The notes under the pieces: generated by a model
Seen by the model: only the letters and a program-made list of their open reading frames with translations
Databases searched by the model: none
Told to the model about the DNA's origin: nothing
Translations under genes and position numbers: made by a program
Shown: positions 23,658-32,482 of the stretch, piece after piece
Layout: each line of letters begins with the position of its first letter
Numbering within the stretch: position 1 is the first letter of the stretch
From: Pseudomonas sp. RIT-PI-S
Lineage (GTDB): Bacteria; Pseudomonadota; Gammaproteobacteria; Pseudomonadales; Pseudomonadaceae
Reading direction: 5' to 3'
Assembly: GCF_025642975.1 (NCBI RefSeq)
Contig: NZ_JANZKJ010000002.1
Coordinates: 62,001 to 126,000 of the forward strand
Length of the DNA stretch: 64,000 bases

Positions 23658-24770
23658 ATGATTGTCATCAACGCTCGCTTCTTGACCCAGGAGCTTCGTG
23701 GTGTACAGCGGTTTGCCGAGCAGATCTGCCTGTCGCTCAAAGCCATGCGCAACGACCTGGTGTTCGTTTCGCCCCCCGGTATCGTGATGCACGAAACCGC
23801 GAGAAAACTCGGTGCCCAGGAGATCGGGCGTCATCGCGGGCACCTCTGGGAGCAACTGGACCTGCCCGCCTACCTGCGGCGCCACGGGCAGCCATGGTTG
23901 CTGTCGCTGTGCGCCACGGCGCCGCTGTTTTATCCGCGGCAAGTGGTCACCCACCATGACATCACGTACATCCGCCACCCGGAGAGCTACAGCTGGGCTT
24001 TCCGCACGGCTTACCGGCTGATGACGCCCCTGATGCTGAAGAAGGCGCAGGCGTTGATCACCGTCAGCGAGTTTTCCCGGCGCGAGATCAGTGAACACTA
24101 TCAGGTGCCCGCCGAGCGTACGCTGGTGGTGCCCAACGCGGTCAGCGGCGCCTTCCAGCCACGCCGCCTGGAGATACCACGGCCGTACCTGCTGGCGGTG
24201 TCTTCACCCAGCGCGCACAAGAATTTCGGCCGGATGATCCAGGCGTTTCTGCGCCTCAAAGGCCATCCGGAGGTGGAGCTGCGCATCGTCGGCGCCGCCA
24301 ACGGCATCTTCGCCGACCCCAGCCTACAAGCGCAGGCGGCGGGCGATCCGCGGATTCACTTCCTCGGCCGCCTGACCGACGCGCAGTTGATCGAGCAATA
24401 CCAGCTGGCGACCGCCTTTGTGTTCCCTTCGCTGTACGAGGGTTTCGGCATTCCTCCACTGGAAGCGCAGGCCTGCGGTTGCCCGGTGCTGGCGGCGAAC
24501 GCGGCCGCCATCCCGGAAGTGCTGCAGTCAAGCGCGCTGTATTTCGACCCGCTGGACGTCGACCAGATGGCCCGCGCCATGGCGCTGGTGCTGGATAACC
24601 CGTCCATTGGCGAGCATTTGAGAACCCTCGGGCTGCGCAATGTGGCGCGTTTCAGCTGGCAGGCTTCCGCCCGGATGATCAGCGACCGCCTCGACGCCCT
24701 GCAAAACGACCGACCTCAACCGCAGACCACTAAAACGGCCGCTAGCCAGCGCGCCAGGGAGCACCAATGA
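23658..24770 (+). CDS. Glycosyltransferase family 4
   Basis: The protein is 370 aa with a GT-B fold. The C-terminal domain carries Ser-Ala-His-Lys-Asn-Phe for diphosphate contact and Tyr-Glu-Gly-Phe-Gly-Ile-Pro-Pro-Leu-Glu-Ala as the E-x7-E site, a signature of WbpX/WbaZ-like mannosyl- or rhamnosyltransferases. The ATG at 23658 has AAGGA 10 nt upstream and lies 26 bp after the hydrolase stop. The frame upstream of it lies within the hydrolase gene and is not coding. Its stop overlaps the next gene (ATGA), so the two GT4 enzymes are made together and probably act in sequence on the repeat unit. Confidence 0.87.
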   Translation: MIVINARFLTQELRGVQRFAEQICLSLKAMRNDLVFVSPPGIVMHETARKLGAQEIGRHRGHLWEQLDLPAYLRRHGQPWLLSLCATAPLFYPRQVVTHHDITYIRHPESYSWAFRTAYRLMTPLMLKKAQALITVSEFSRREISEHYQVPAERTLVVPNAVSGAFQPRRLEIPRPYLLAVSSPSAHKNFGRMIQAFLRLKGHPEVELRIVGAANGIFADPSLQAQAAGDPRIHFLGRLTDAQLIEQYQLATAFVFPSLYEGFGIPPLEAQACGCPVLAANAAAIPEVLQSSALYFDPLDVDQMARAMALVLDNPSIGEHLRTLGLRNVARFSWQASARMISDRLDALQNDRPQPQTTKTAASQRAREHQ

Positions 24771-25966
24771 AAATCGCCATCGTTCATGACTGGTTGGTTA
24801 CCTTTGCCGGCGCGGAGCGGGTACTGGCGTCGATGCTCAAGATCTGGCCCCAGGCCGATCTGTTCGCGGTGATTGATTTTCTCAGCGACGAGGACCGGGC
24901 GCGGCTCGGCGGCAAGCAGGCGAAAACCACCTTTATCCAGCGCCTGCCCAAGGCCCGCACCCGCTACCAGACCTACCTGCCGCTGATGCCCCTGGCCATC
25001 GAGCAGATGGACCTCTCCGGGTATGACCTGATTCTCTCCAGCAGCCACGCGGTGGCCAAGGGTGTGCTCACCGGCCCTGACCAGCTGCACATCAGCTACG
25101 TGCATTCGCCCATCCGCTATGCCTGGGACCTGCAGCACCAATACCTGACAGAAAGCGGCCTGAACCGTGGGCTCAAGGGCAAGCTGGCGCGGATGGTGTT
25201 GCACTACATGCGCTTCTGGGACCAGCGCACCGCCGCCGCCGTGGATGACTTCGTGGCCAACTCCCGGTTCATCGGCCGGCGCATCGACAAGGCCTATCGG
25301 CGGCCCTCCACGGTCATCTACCCACCGGTCGATACCAGCGGGTTCAGCTTCAACAGCGAGAAGCAGGACTACTACGTCACGGCTTCGCGCATGGTGCCCT
25401 ACAAGAAGATCCCGATGATCGTCCAGGCGTTCGCCGCTATGCCGGACAAACGCCTGGTGGTGATCGGCGATGGTCCGGAACTGGCCAAGGCACGCGCGGT
25501 GGCCGGGCCTAACGTGACCATCCTCGGCCAGCAGCCCTTCGAGGTGCTGCGCCAGCATTTGCAGAACGCAAAGGCCTTCGTCTTCGCCGCCGAGGAAGAC
25601 TTCGGCATCACCCCGGTTGAAGCCCAGGCCTGCGGCACCCCGGTGATCGCCTTCGGCCGCGGTGGCGTGCTGGAGACCGTGCGGGGGTTGGATGCGCCGG
25701 CGCCAACCGGGGTGTTTTATCCGCAGCAGAGCGTTGAGGCATTGATGGCGGCTGTCCACACCTTCGAGCGTGAAAGCCATCGCATCAGCGCCCGGGCATG
25801 CCGCGAGCAGGCCGAGCAATTCAGCGAGCAACGCTTCGAGCGGCAGATCCGCCAGTTCGTGGAAGTGCGCTATGCCGAAGCGCAGCTGACGCCGATAAAC
25901 ATGCCGCCGCGCCTGACCCTGGCCGCCGTGAACAAGGCACCGCCGGCGGTCGTGACACCGATGTAA
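24767..25966 (+). CDS. Glycosyltransferase family 4
   Basis: The protein is 399 aa. It starts Ile-Ala-Ile-Val-His-Asp-Trp-Leu with Gly-Ala-Glu-Arg-Val at residues 15-19. The C-terminal half has Arg-Met-Val-Pro-Tyr-Lys-Lys and Glu-Glu-Asp-Phe-Gly-Ile-Thr-Pro-Val-Glu-Ala (E-x7-E). This subgroup includes WbaZ-type rhamnosyl/mannosyltransferases; the donor here is not determined. The C-terminal ~30 residues are Pro/Ala-rich. It begins in an ATGA overlap, and a 63-bp gap follows before the initiating transferase gene. Confidence 0.87.
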   Translation: MKIAIVHDWLVTFAGAERVLASMLKIWPQADLFAVIDFLSDEDRARLGGKQAKTTFIQRLPKARTRYQTYLPLMPLAIEQMDLSGYDLILSSSHAVAKGVLTGPDQLHISYVHSPIRYAWDLQHQYLTESGLNRGLKGKLARMVLHYMRFWDQRTAAAVDDFVANSRFIGRRIDKAYRRPSTVIYPPVDTSGFSFNSEKQDYYVTASRMVPYKKIPMIVQAFAAMPDKRLVVIGDGPELAKARAVAGPNVTILGQQPFEVLRQHLQNAKAFVFAAEEDFGITPVEAQACGTPVIAFGRGGVLETVRGLDAPAPTGVFYPQQSVEALMAAVHTFERESHRISARACREQAEQFSEQRFERQIRQFVEVRYAEAQLTPINMPPRLTLAAVNKAPPAVVTPM

Positions 25967-26029
25967 CCCGCGGTTTTTGCCGCAGCAGCCCCTTTGACCC
26001 GACAGATGTTGCACCCACAGGACGACGCC

Positions 26030-27442
26030 ATGCCAACCTCCCACAAGGGCATCCTTCACGCCCACCAGTCCTTCCTTTCCCTGGCCCACCGCCTGCTCGA
26101 TCTGGCCGTGATCGTTGGCGGCCTTCTCTGGGTCGAATGGCTGAACCAAGACCCGATCAGCAGCGAAACCTGGATCAAGGTGCTGTTGGCCGTGCTGGTA
26201 TTCCACTGGCTGAGCGAATACCACAAGCTTTATGGCTCCTGGCGGGGGGAGCGGGTGGGCCGCGAGTTGCGGCGGGTGGCCACGTATTGGTCGCTCACGT
26301 TCGTGTGCCTGCTGGTAGCCGACCAGCTGTTGCCACAGGACAAGGCCCTGCCCATGGACCATCAGTTGCAGGTCTTCACCGTGGTGTTGGCCGTGCTGGG
26401 CGGCTACCGGCTGGTGATCCGCAGCGCTTTGCATGCATTGCGCAAACGCGGGTTCAACACCCGCAACGTGGCGATCGTGGGCACCGGGCGGGTGGGCGAA
26501 CGGTTGGCGTTGTCCATGGCCCGGGCGCCGTGGATGGGGCTGCGGCTGTTCGGCTTCTACGATGATCAACCGCAGCAGATGGACCTCAGTGGCCTGGGGC
26601 GGCGCGTGACCGTGCGCGGGGGGCTCGATCAGTTGGTGGAACACGCCCGCGCCGGACGTATCGACAAGGTCTATATCACCCTGCCGATGGTGCAGGAGCC
26701 AGTGATCTGCGAGCTGGTCAAGGCATTGAGCGACACCACCAGCTCGGTGTACTTCATCCCCGACGTGTTCATGTTCGACCTGCTGCATGCGCGCAGCGAA
26801 AGCATCAACGGGCTGGCCAGCATCAGCCTGATCGACAGCCCCATGGAAGGCTCCAGCAGCCTGATCAAGCGCCTGGAAGACATCGTTGCCGCCAGCCTGA
26901 TCCTGGCTGTGATCGCCGCGCCCATGCTGCTGATCGCCGCGGCGATCAAGCTCAGCTCGCGGGGCCCGGTGTTGTTCCGCCAGCTGCGCTATGGCCTGGA
27001 CGGGCGGCCGATCAAGGTGTGGAAATTCCGCAGCATGACGGTGCAGGAAAACGGCCACGACGTTCGCCAGGCCAGCCGCGACGATGCCCGGGTGACGCCG
27101 CTGGGCAAGGTACTGCGGCGCACCTCGCTGGATGAGCTGCCGCAGTTTTTCAATGTGCTGATGGGTGATATGTCCATCGTTGGCCCGCGCCCGCACGCGG
27201 TGGCCCACAACGAGCAATATCGCCGCCTGGTGAGCTGCTACATGCTGCGCCACAAGGTCAAGCCAGGCATCACTGGCTGGGCCCAGGTCAATGGCTGGCG
27301 GGGGGAAACCAACACCCTGGACAAAATGCAAAAGCGCGTTGAGTACGACCTCGATTACATTGAGCGCTGGTCGGTGTGGCTGGACCTGAAAATCATCCTG
27401 CTCACCCTGTTCAAAGGGTTTGTGAATAAAAACGCCTACTAA
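26030..27442 (+). CDS. Undecaprenyl-phosphate sugar phosphotransferase (WcaJ/PssY-type initiating enzyme)
   Basis: The protein is 470 aa. Residues ~15-110 hold four membrane segments, then a CoA-binding-like Rossmann domain (Val-Gly-Thr-Gly-Arg-Val-Gly). The C-terminal polyprenyl-phosphate hexose-1-phosphate transferase domain has Lys-Phe-Arg-Ser-Met, Arg-Arg-Thr-Ser-Leu-Asp-Glu-Leu-Pro-Gln and Val-Gly-Pro-Arg-Pro. It would start the repeat unit by placing sugar-1-phosphate (often glucose or galactose) on undecaprenyl phosphate. The ATG at 26030 has AGGA about 7 nt upstream, and 12 earlier in-frame codons were discarded. Having this gene near the 3' end of the operon is unremarkable. Confidence 0.92.
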   Translation: MPTSHKGILHAHQSFLSLAHRLLDLAVIVGGLLWVEWLNQDPISSETWIKVLLAVLVFHWLSEYHKLYGSWRGERVGRELRRVATYWSLTFVCLLVADQLLPQDKALPMDHQLQVFTVVLAVLGGYRLVIRSALHALRKRGFNTRNVAIVGTGRVGERLALSMARAPWMGLRLFGFYDDQPQQMDLSGLGRRVTVRGGLDQLVEHARAGRIDKVYITLPMVQEPVICELVKALSDTTSSVYFIPDVFMFDLLHARSESINGLASISLIDSPMEGSSSLIKRLEDIVAASLILAVIAAPMLLIAAAIKLSSRGPVLFRQLRYGLDGRPIKVWKFRSMTVQENGHDVRQASRDDARVTPLGKVLRRTSLDELPQFFNVLMGDMSIVGPRPHAVAHNEQYRRLVSCYMLRHKVKPGITGWAQVNGWRGETNTLDKMQKRVEYDLDYIERWSVWLDLKIILLTLFKGFVNKNAY

Positions 27443-27490
27443 CGGCCTGCCCCCTCACGCGAGAAGCCTGATTCTCCAAGGAAGATTGAA

Positions 27491-28573
27491 ATGAATCGCA
27501 ACGTGTTAGTTGTCCTGCTGTTGAGCGCGGCGCTTCAAGGTTGTGCCCTCGCCCCTGGGCAACACATGACCCCCGATGACGCCGCCGAGGACACCGGGAT
27601 CAACGGGCCGGTGCGGGTGGTGCAGATCACCAGCGCCAGCGTCAACGAAGAAAAGACCCTCTACACGCCCGCGCCTGTTCCGGCCGAGCTGTTGAACTAC
27701 ACGCCCGAGGAGTACCGCATCGGCCCCGGCGACGCGCTGGTGGTCACGGTCTGGGAGCACCAGGAGCTGAACGCGCCTTCAGGCCCCGAGCAGGGCAACT
27801 CCAGCGCCCGGGTGGTGCGGGGCGACGGCACCATCTACTACCCCTACATCAGCTCCATCACCGCCGGCGGCAAGACCATCGAACAGTTCCGCGGCGAACT
27901 GCAACAGGCCCTTTCGAAGTACCTCACGGTGGCCAAGGTGGACGTCAACGTGCAGAGCTACGAAAGCCAGCGGGTGGTGTTGTCCGGCGCGTTCCGCAGC
28001 CCAGGCGTGCAGCCGCTGACCAACGTGCCGTTGTCGTTGGTCAGTGCCATCAGCAAAGCCGGCGGCGAGGCCGACAACGCCAACCTGGCCGGGCTGATCC
28101 TCAAGCGCGAGGGTAGGGAATACCTGCTCGATATCGACACCCTCAACCGCAAGGACTCCCCGCTCAACCGGATCTACTTGAAGAATGGCGACCAATTGCA
28201 CCTGGGCAACTACCGGGAAAACAAGGTGTATGTGCTGGGCGAGGTGCACAACCCGCAGGTGATGAACTACGGCGGCAGCACCTTCAACCTGATGGAGGCG
28301 CTGGGCAACGCCGGCGGGATCAGCCAGGAAACCGCCAATGCCGAGGCGGTCTATGTGATCCGTAGCCCGCAAACGAACACCCAACAGCCGCCGACCGTGT
28401 TCTACCTCAATGCGAAGAAGCCTACCGCCTTCTTGCTGGCCCGCCAGTTCGATTTGCAAAGTGCCGACGTGGTGTTCGTGGGCCCAGCGAACATCACTCG
28501 CTGGAACCGTTTCATCAGCCAATTACTGCCTTCGGCCAGCGTGGTGGCGACCGGCGCAGCGTTCCGGAATTAA
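27491..28573 (+). CDS. Wza-type outer-membrane polysaccharide export lipoprotein
   Basis: The protein is 360 aa. It has a lipoprotein signal with lipobox Leu-Gln-Gly-Cys (Cys18), a Poly_export domain (Tyr-Arg-Ile-Gly-Pro-Gly-Asp at about 76-82), SLBB repeats (Val-Leu-Ser-Gly-Ala-Phe...Pro-Gly; Val-Tyr-Val-Leu-Gly-Glu-Val) and a C-terminal amphipathic helix. It would form the outer-membrane exit channel paired with Wzc. AAGGA precedes the ATG. It is the last gene of the exopolysaccharide locus, 108 bp before pqqF. Confidence 0.93.
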   Translation: MNRNVLVVLLLSAALQGCALAPGQHMTPDDAAEDTGINGPVRVVQITSASVNEEKTLYTPAPVPAELLNYTPEEYRIGPGDALVVTVWEHQELNAPSGPEQGNSSARVVRGDGTIYYPYISSITAGGKTIEQFRGELQQALSKYLTVAKVDVNVQSYESQRVVLSGAFRSPGVQPLTNVPLSLVSAISKAGGEADNANLAGLILKREGREYLLDIDTLNRKDSPLNRIYLKNGDQLHLGNYRENKVYVLGEVHNPQVMNYGGSTFNLMEALGNAGGISQETANAEAVYVIRSPQTNTQQPPTVFYLNAKKPTAFLLARQFDLQSADVVFVGPANITRWNRFISQLLPSASVVATGAAFRN

Positions 28574-28580
28574 CTGCATG

Positions 28581-28613
28581 GCGTAATAGTGGCAAATGTC
28601 GGCTTCGTTACGC
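28581..28613 (+). terminator. Weak hairpin at the end of the exopolysaccharide operon
   Basis: GCGTAA (28581-28586) and TTACGC (28608-28613) can pair across a 21-nt loop, and an AT-rich GAAATTT follows. The loop is long and no clean U-tract is present, so operon termination here is uncertain. Confidence 0.25.
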
Positions 28614-28680
28614 GAAATTTCCCCTTTGGGCGTAGGGAATCCGCTACGATGAAGGCCTATTGCCTTCGGATCGGATCCCT

Positions 28681-31152
28681 ATGTCTGCTGCCCAACCAGC
28701 CGCCAGCGAGACCTTGGTACTCGACAACGGGCTACGTGTACGTATCTGTCACGAGCCGCGCTTGAAGCGCGCGGCTGCATTCTTGCGGGTTGATGCCGGT
28801 AGCCACGATGTCGACCAGGCCTGGCCAGGCCTCGCGCACTTCCTTGAACACCTGTTCTTCCTCGGCACCACCCGCTTTGCCGCCGATCAGGCGCTGATGC
28901 CCTTCGTGCAACGCCAGGGCGGCCAGCTCAACGCCAAAACGTCCGAACGCACGACCGACTACTTCTTCGAGGTGCCGGTACCGGCCTTCTCCGGCGCACT
29001 GGAGCGCCTATGCGAGATGCTCGCCAACCCCCGCCTGGATGCCACCGACCAGCGCCGGGAGCGCGAGGTGCTGCACGCCGAATTCATCAGCTGGGCACGG
29101 GACAATGAAGCGCGCCACCAGCTCTGGCTGACCAGCCCGTTGTCGGCGCGCCATCCGCTGCGGGCCTTCCATGCCGGCAACCGCTACAGCTTGCCGCTGG
29201 AACGCGCGGCCTTTCAGGTGGCCCTGCGTCAATTCCACCTGGATCATTACCACAGTGGGCAGATGACCCTGACCCTGGTGGGGCCGCAGCCGGAGGAGTA
29301 CCTGATTCGCCTGGCGCAGCGTACTTGCATGACCTTGCCTCGGGGAAAGACACGCGCCCGGCCAGCGCCGCCTGCACTGCTGGACGACAGCGGCGAACCC
29401 GAGCCGCAGGAAGCTGGCGCACGCTTCAACCTGGCCTTCGCCTGCCAAGACCTGCCCGAAGCCGCCCCCGCCGCCCTCGCGTTTTTCAGCAACTGGTGCG
29501 CCAACGCGCAACCCGGTGGGCTACATGCCGAACTGCTGCGCCGTGAGCTGATCGAGGGGATGCAGGTCAGCACGCCTTATCAATACCAAGGCCAGGCATT
29601 GCTCGACATCGAGTTCAAGCTCACGGCCAACGGCCAACAGGCCCTAGGCACCCTGGCCGCCTTGACCTTCGACTGGCTGGAATTCTTCGAGGCCGTGGAT
29701 GATTGGCCCATGCTGCGCGAAGAGTATGCCTTGCTGCAAAAACGCCAGAGCCTGACCAGCGGCGCGCTGGACCTGGCGCGCCGCCTGGCGCAGCCCGAAG
29801 TACACACGCCTATCCTCGACCATCAAGGCCTGGCCGCGCTGCGAGCGTTGCTGGCACAGCTGCGGCCGGAGCGCCTGCTGCACCCGCTGCCACCGCAGCA
29901 AGCGAACCTGGTCACGGCACCGGGCGCCCACTGGCGGCTACCGCAGCGCAATCGCTTCCTGCGCCCCAGCCGCCGCCCCGACCAGCCGGTGGCAGACCTG
30001 CGCGCCATGCGCTATGCGGCCGGGGCCGACAAAACCACCCATGAGGCTGAACTGGTATTGCGCTGGCATGTAGGCGCTTCGCACCAGAGCGGCCTGTGGC
30101 AGGTCATCGACCGTGGCTTGCAGCGGCTGGTGCAGGAAGCGCGTCAGGCGGGAGTCAAGCTGCTGTTCACCAGCCTGGGGGATGACTGGCAACTACGCTT
30201 GAGCGGCATTAGCGAACCCATGGCGCCGCTGCTCGAACAGGTGCTTGCGATCTGCAACGCACCGCCCCCCGAAGCCTGGCGCCACGCCGAGCCGCTGCCC
30301 TTGCCAGCGCAGACACCGATCCGCGAACTGTTGCGCCAGTTGCCGGAGCATTGCCTGGGCAACGCCCGCACAGCGGCGCGGCAGCAGCCGGAAGACGTTC
30401 AGCCGGGCAAGCTGCAGAAACTGTGGAGCGTGGCCAGCTGGGAGGGGTTGGCCGTAGGCTTCGGCGAAGCCAGCCGCAGCGCGCTCAACCATGCCTTGCG
30501 CGCGATGCCCGGCTACCCCGACCCGCATATGGCGGCGCGGGCCCGGCCGATGCAGGGCAAGCGCTGGAGCGTGCTGCCCGCGCCAGGTAGCGAGCATGCG
30601 CTGCTGTTGTTCTGCCCGGCGTCGCCTGCCTCCATCAGCGAGGACGCCGCCTGGCGGCTGATCGCCCAGATCGCCCAGGCGCCTTTCTACCAGCGCCTGC
30701 GGGTCGAGCTGCAACTGGGTTACGCCGTATTTAGCAGCTTCCGGCAAATCGCCGGCCTACCAGGGCTGGTGTTTGGCGTGCAGTCGCCAGGCACGGACCA
30801 ACCGGCGCTGCTGGGGCACATGGAGCATTTCCTCAAGCAGTTGCCACGGCTGATCGGCAACCTGGGCAGCGAAAAACTGCTCGGCCAACGCCAGGCCCTG
30901 CTCAACCGGCTCAAACCCGAGGAGATGGAAACCAGCCAGTTGGCCGATACGCTGTGGCAGGCGCATCTGGCCGGGCATGGCCCTGACTACCTCAAGCGCT
31001 TGCAACAGGCCATGGGCGAACTGCGCTCGGCCGAGCTGGTGAGCGCGGCCTGGCGCCTAGCCAACGCCGAGCACGGCTGGCTCGCCTTGGCCAACGGCGG
31101 GGTAGTGCCCAAGGGCTGGGAGGGGATGGGCGGATTCTTACCGGAACGGTAA
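28681..31152 (+). CDS. pqqF: PqqF, M16-family zinc protease of PQQ biosynthesis
   Basis: The protein is 823 aa, a normal PqqF length. The inverted zinc site His-Phe-Leu-Glu-His is near residue 56-60, with the downstream glutamate in the Arg-Glu-Arg-Glu-Val-Leu-His-Ala-Glu segment. M16 enzymes open as two-domain clamps; PqqF is thought to cleave the PqqA peptide after the Glu-Tyr crosslink is made. The ATG at 28681 has only a weak GGA upstream, and a TTG seven codons earlier is the alternative. It precedes pqqA by 133 bp. A separate pqqA promoter indicates that pqqF and pqqA-E need not be one transcript. Confidence 0.92.
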   Translation: MSAAQPAASETLVLDNGLRVRICHEPRLKRAAAFLRVDAGSHDVDQAWPGLAHFLEHLFFLGTTRFAADQALMPFVQRQGGQLNAKTSERTTDYFFEVPVPAFSGALERLCEMLANPRLDATDQRREREVLHAEFISWARDNEARHQLWLTSPLSARHPLRAFHAGNRYSLPLERAAFQVALRQFHLDHYHSGQMTLTLVGPQPEEYLIRLAQRTCMTLPRGKTRARPAPPALLDDSGEPEPQEAGARFNLAFACQDLPEAAPAALAFFSNWCANAQPGGLHAELLRRELIEGMQVSTPYQYQGQALLDIEFKLTANGQQALGTLAALTFDWLEFFEAVDDWPMLREEYALLQKRQSLTSGALDLARRLAQPEVHTPILDHQGLAALRALLAQLRPERLLHPLPPQQANLVTAPGAHWRLPQRNRFLRPSRRPDQPVADLRAMRYAAGADKTTHEAELVLRWHVGASHQSGLWQVIDRGLQRLVQEARQAGVKLLFTSLGDDWQLRLSGISEPMAPLLEQVLAICNAPPPEAWRHAEPLPLPAQTPIRELLRQLPEHCLGNARTAARQQPEDVQPGKLQKLWSVASWEGLAVGFGEASRSALNHALRAMPGYPDPHMAARARPMQGKRWSVLPAPGSEHALLLFCPASPASISEDAAWRLIAQIAQAPFYQRLRVELQLGYAVFSSFRQIAGLPGLVFGVQSPGTDQPALLGHMEHFLKQLPRLIGNLGSEKLLGQRQALLNRLKPEEMETSQLADTLWQAHLAGHGPDYLKRLQQAMGELRSAELVSAAWRLANAEHGWLALANGGVVPKGWEGMGGFLPER

Positions 31153-31175
31153 AGGCGTTTTCCTTTATTTTTCAC

Positions 31176-31203
31176 CTGACGGGCTGATTCGTTTCAGTAC
31201 AAT
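31176..31203 (+). promoter_or_regulatory. Sigma-70-like promoter for pqqA
   Basis: CTGACG (31176-31181), a 16-bp spacer and TACAAT (31198-31203) lie between pqqF and pqqA. Initiation would give an untranslated leader of about 75 nt containing the 31226-31245 hairpin. Confidence 0.5.
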
Positions 31204-31225
31204 GACCGCCTAACCCCATAGGAAC

Positions 31226-31245
31226 GTCCGCGCTCGGGTGCGGAC
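31226..31245 (+). promoter_or_regulatory. Leader hairpin upstream of pqqA
   Basis: GTCCGCGC (31226-31233) pairs with GTGCGGAC (31238-31245) through one G-U pair around a TCGG loop. This compact 8-bp stem in the 5' untranslated region may stabilise the pqqA message. Confidence 0.4.
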
Positions 31246-31285
31246 TAATCCTTACCTGCTTCCCATTGAACTGAGGACGACGCCC

Positions 31286-31357
31286 ATGTGGACCAAACCC
31301 GCTTACACCGACCTGCGCATTGGCTTTGAAGTGACGATGTATTTCGCCAACCGTTAA
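31286..31357 (+). CDS. pqqA: PqqA, 23-residue PQQ precursor peptide
   Basis: The gene encodes 23 aa beginning Met-Trp-Thr-Lys-Pro and ending Tyr-Phe-Ala-Asn-Arg. The conserved Glu15 and Tyr19 (in Glu-Val-Thr-Met-Tyr) are the two residues PqqE crosslinks to build the PQQ ring skeleton. GAGGA lies about 9 nt upstream of the ATG. It has its own likely promoter and is followed at once by a strong hairpin. This fits an abundant small transcript with partial readthrough into pqqBCDE. Confidence 0.97.
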
Positions 31358-31373
31358 TGGCTTTGGTGGTTCG

Positions 31374-31398
31374 ACGCCTCGGTATTCCGGGGCGTTTT
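31374..31398 (+). terminator. Attenuator-like terminator between pqqA and pqqB
   Basis: ACGCCTCGG (31374-31382) pairs with CCGGGGCGT (31387-31395) with one G-U pair and a 4-nt loop, followed by TTT. It ends 30 bp before pqqB and probably sets the excess of pqqA over pqqBCDE transcript. Confidence 0.7.
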
Positions 31399-31428
31399 CA
31401 TTTCTGCCCTTTCTGATCGGGAATTTTC

Positions 31429-32340
31429 ATGTACATCCAAATCCTCGGCTCAGCCGCGGGCGGCGGCTTCCCCCAGTGGAACTGCAACTGCCCCAACTGC
31501 CGGGGCCTGCGCGAGGGCACCTTGCGCGCCACCGCGCGGACCCAGTCCTCTATCGCCCTTTCCGACGACGGGGTGAACTGGATCTTGTGCAACGCCTCGC
31601 CCGACATCCGCGCCCAGTTGCAGAGCTTTGCGCCCTTGCAGCCCGGCCGTGCCCTGCGCGATACCGGCATTGGCGCGATCATCCTGCTCGACAGCCAGAT
31701 CGACCACACCACCGGCCTGCTCAGCCTGCGCGAAGGCTGCCCGCATCAGGTGTGGTGCACAGAAATGGTCCATCAGGACCTGACCACCGGCTTTCCCCTG
31801 TTCAACATGCTGGGCCACTGGAACGGCGGCCTGAAGTGGAACCGGATCGAGCTCGAGGGCAGCTTCACCGTTCCGGCGTGCCCTAGACTGCGCTTCACGC
31901 CGTTCCCGCTGCGCAGCGCCGCGCCGCCCTATTCTCCGCACCGGTTCGATCCGCACCCTGGGGATAACCTGGGCTTGATCGTCGAAGACCTCAATACCGG
32001 TGGCCGGCTGTTCTATGCACCCGGCCTGGGCCAAGTCGATGCTCCACTACTGGCGCGCATGGCCGAGGCCGATTGCCTGCTGGTAGACGGCACGCTGTGG
32101 GAAGACGACGAAATGCAGCGCCGTGGGGTCGGCACCCGCACCGGGCGCGAAATGGGCCACCTGGCGCAGAATGGCCCCGGCGGCATGCTGGAGGTGCTCG
32201 ATGGCCTGAACGTACCGCGCAAGGTGCTGATCCACATCAACAACACCAACCCGATCCTCGACGAAGACTCCCCCGAACGCGCTGAAGTGCAGCGCCGCGG
32301 GGTGGAAGTCGCCTTCGATGGCATGAGTATCGAGCTGTAG
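31429..32340 (+). CDS. pqqB: PqqB, metallo-beta-lactamase-fold PQQ biosynthesis protein
   Basis: The protein is 303 aa and starts with the typical [13 protein letters not shown]. A Cys-Asn-Cys-Pro-Asn-Cys cluster follows. The fold belongs to the metallo-beta-lactamase superfamily, with His and Asp ligands partly retained (Ser-Gln-Ile-Asp-His-Thr). PqqB has been linked to hydroxylation of the diamino acid Glu-Tyr intermediate before the PqqC step. It follows the attenuator and is separated from pqqC by 142 bp. Confidence 0.95.
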   Translation: MYIQILGSAAGGGFPQWNCNCPNCRGLREGTLRATARTQSSIALSDDGVNWILCNASPDIRAQLQSFAPLQPGRALRDTGIGAIILLDSQIDHTTGLLSLREGCPHQVWCTEMVHQDLTTGFPLFNMLGHWNGGLKWNRIELEGSFTVPACPRLRFTPFPLRSAAPPYSPHRFDPHPGDNLGLIVEDLNTGGRLFYAPGLGQVDAPLLARMAEADCLLVDGTLWEDDEMQRRGVGTRTGREMGHLAQNGPGGMLEVLDGLNVPRKVLIHINNTNPILDEDSPERAEVQRRGVEVAFDGMSIEL

Positions 32341-32428
32341 GCGCTGGCGAAGCCTGCAACAGGGCAAGCCCTTCTGGTCCGCGGGTTTTTAGCCGCTTCC
32401 ACACGAGCGGGGCTGCCACCAGTGCATG

Positions 32429-32457
32429 CCGGCTTATCGGCAAAACGACCGGCTTAT
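32429..32457 (+). repeat. 20-bp-spaced direct repeat upstream of pqqC
   Basis: CCGGCTTAT occurs at 32429-32437 and 32449-32457, just before the pqqC ribosome site. The flanking sequence (32341-32420) holds an imperfect GC-rich hairpin (32391-32414) resembling a degenerate REP. No function is assigned. Confidence 0.35.
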
Positions 32458-32482
32458 GTTTTCTGCCCGAGAGAGGCATCCA

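Noticed and set aside
24716..27331. An 871-codon open frame on the minus strand, opposite the glycosyltransferase and WcaJ-type genes
   Set aside because: It runs antisense to two clearly conserved genes, is rich in His, Gln, Gly and Ala as expected of reversed GC-rich codons, and shows no domain. Similar long antisense frames at 1971-3056, 16141-17493 and 59702-61429 were rejected for the same reason.
27443..27490. Separate promoter for the Wza-type gene
   Set aside because: The 48-bp gap holds only a ribosome site; no -35/-10 pair was seen.
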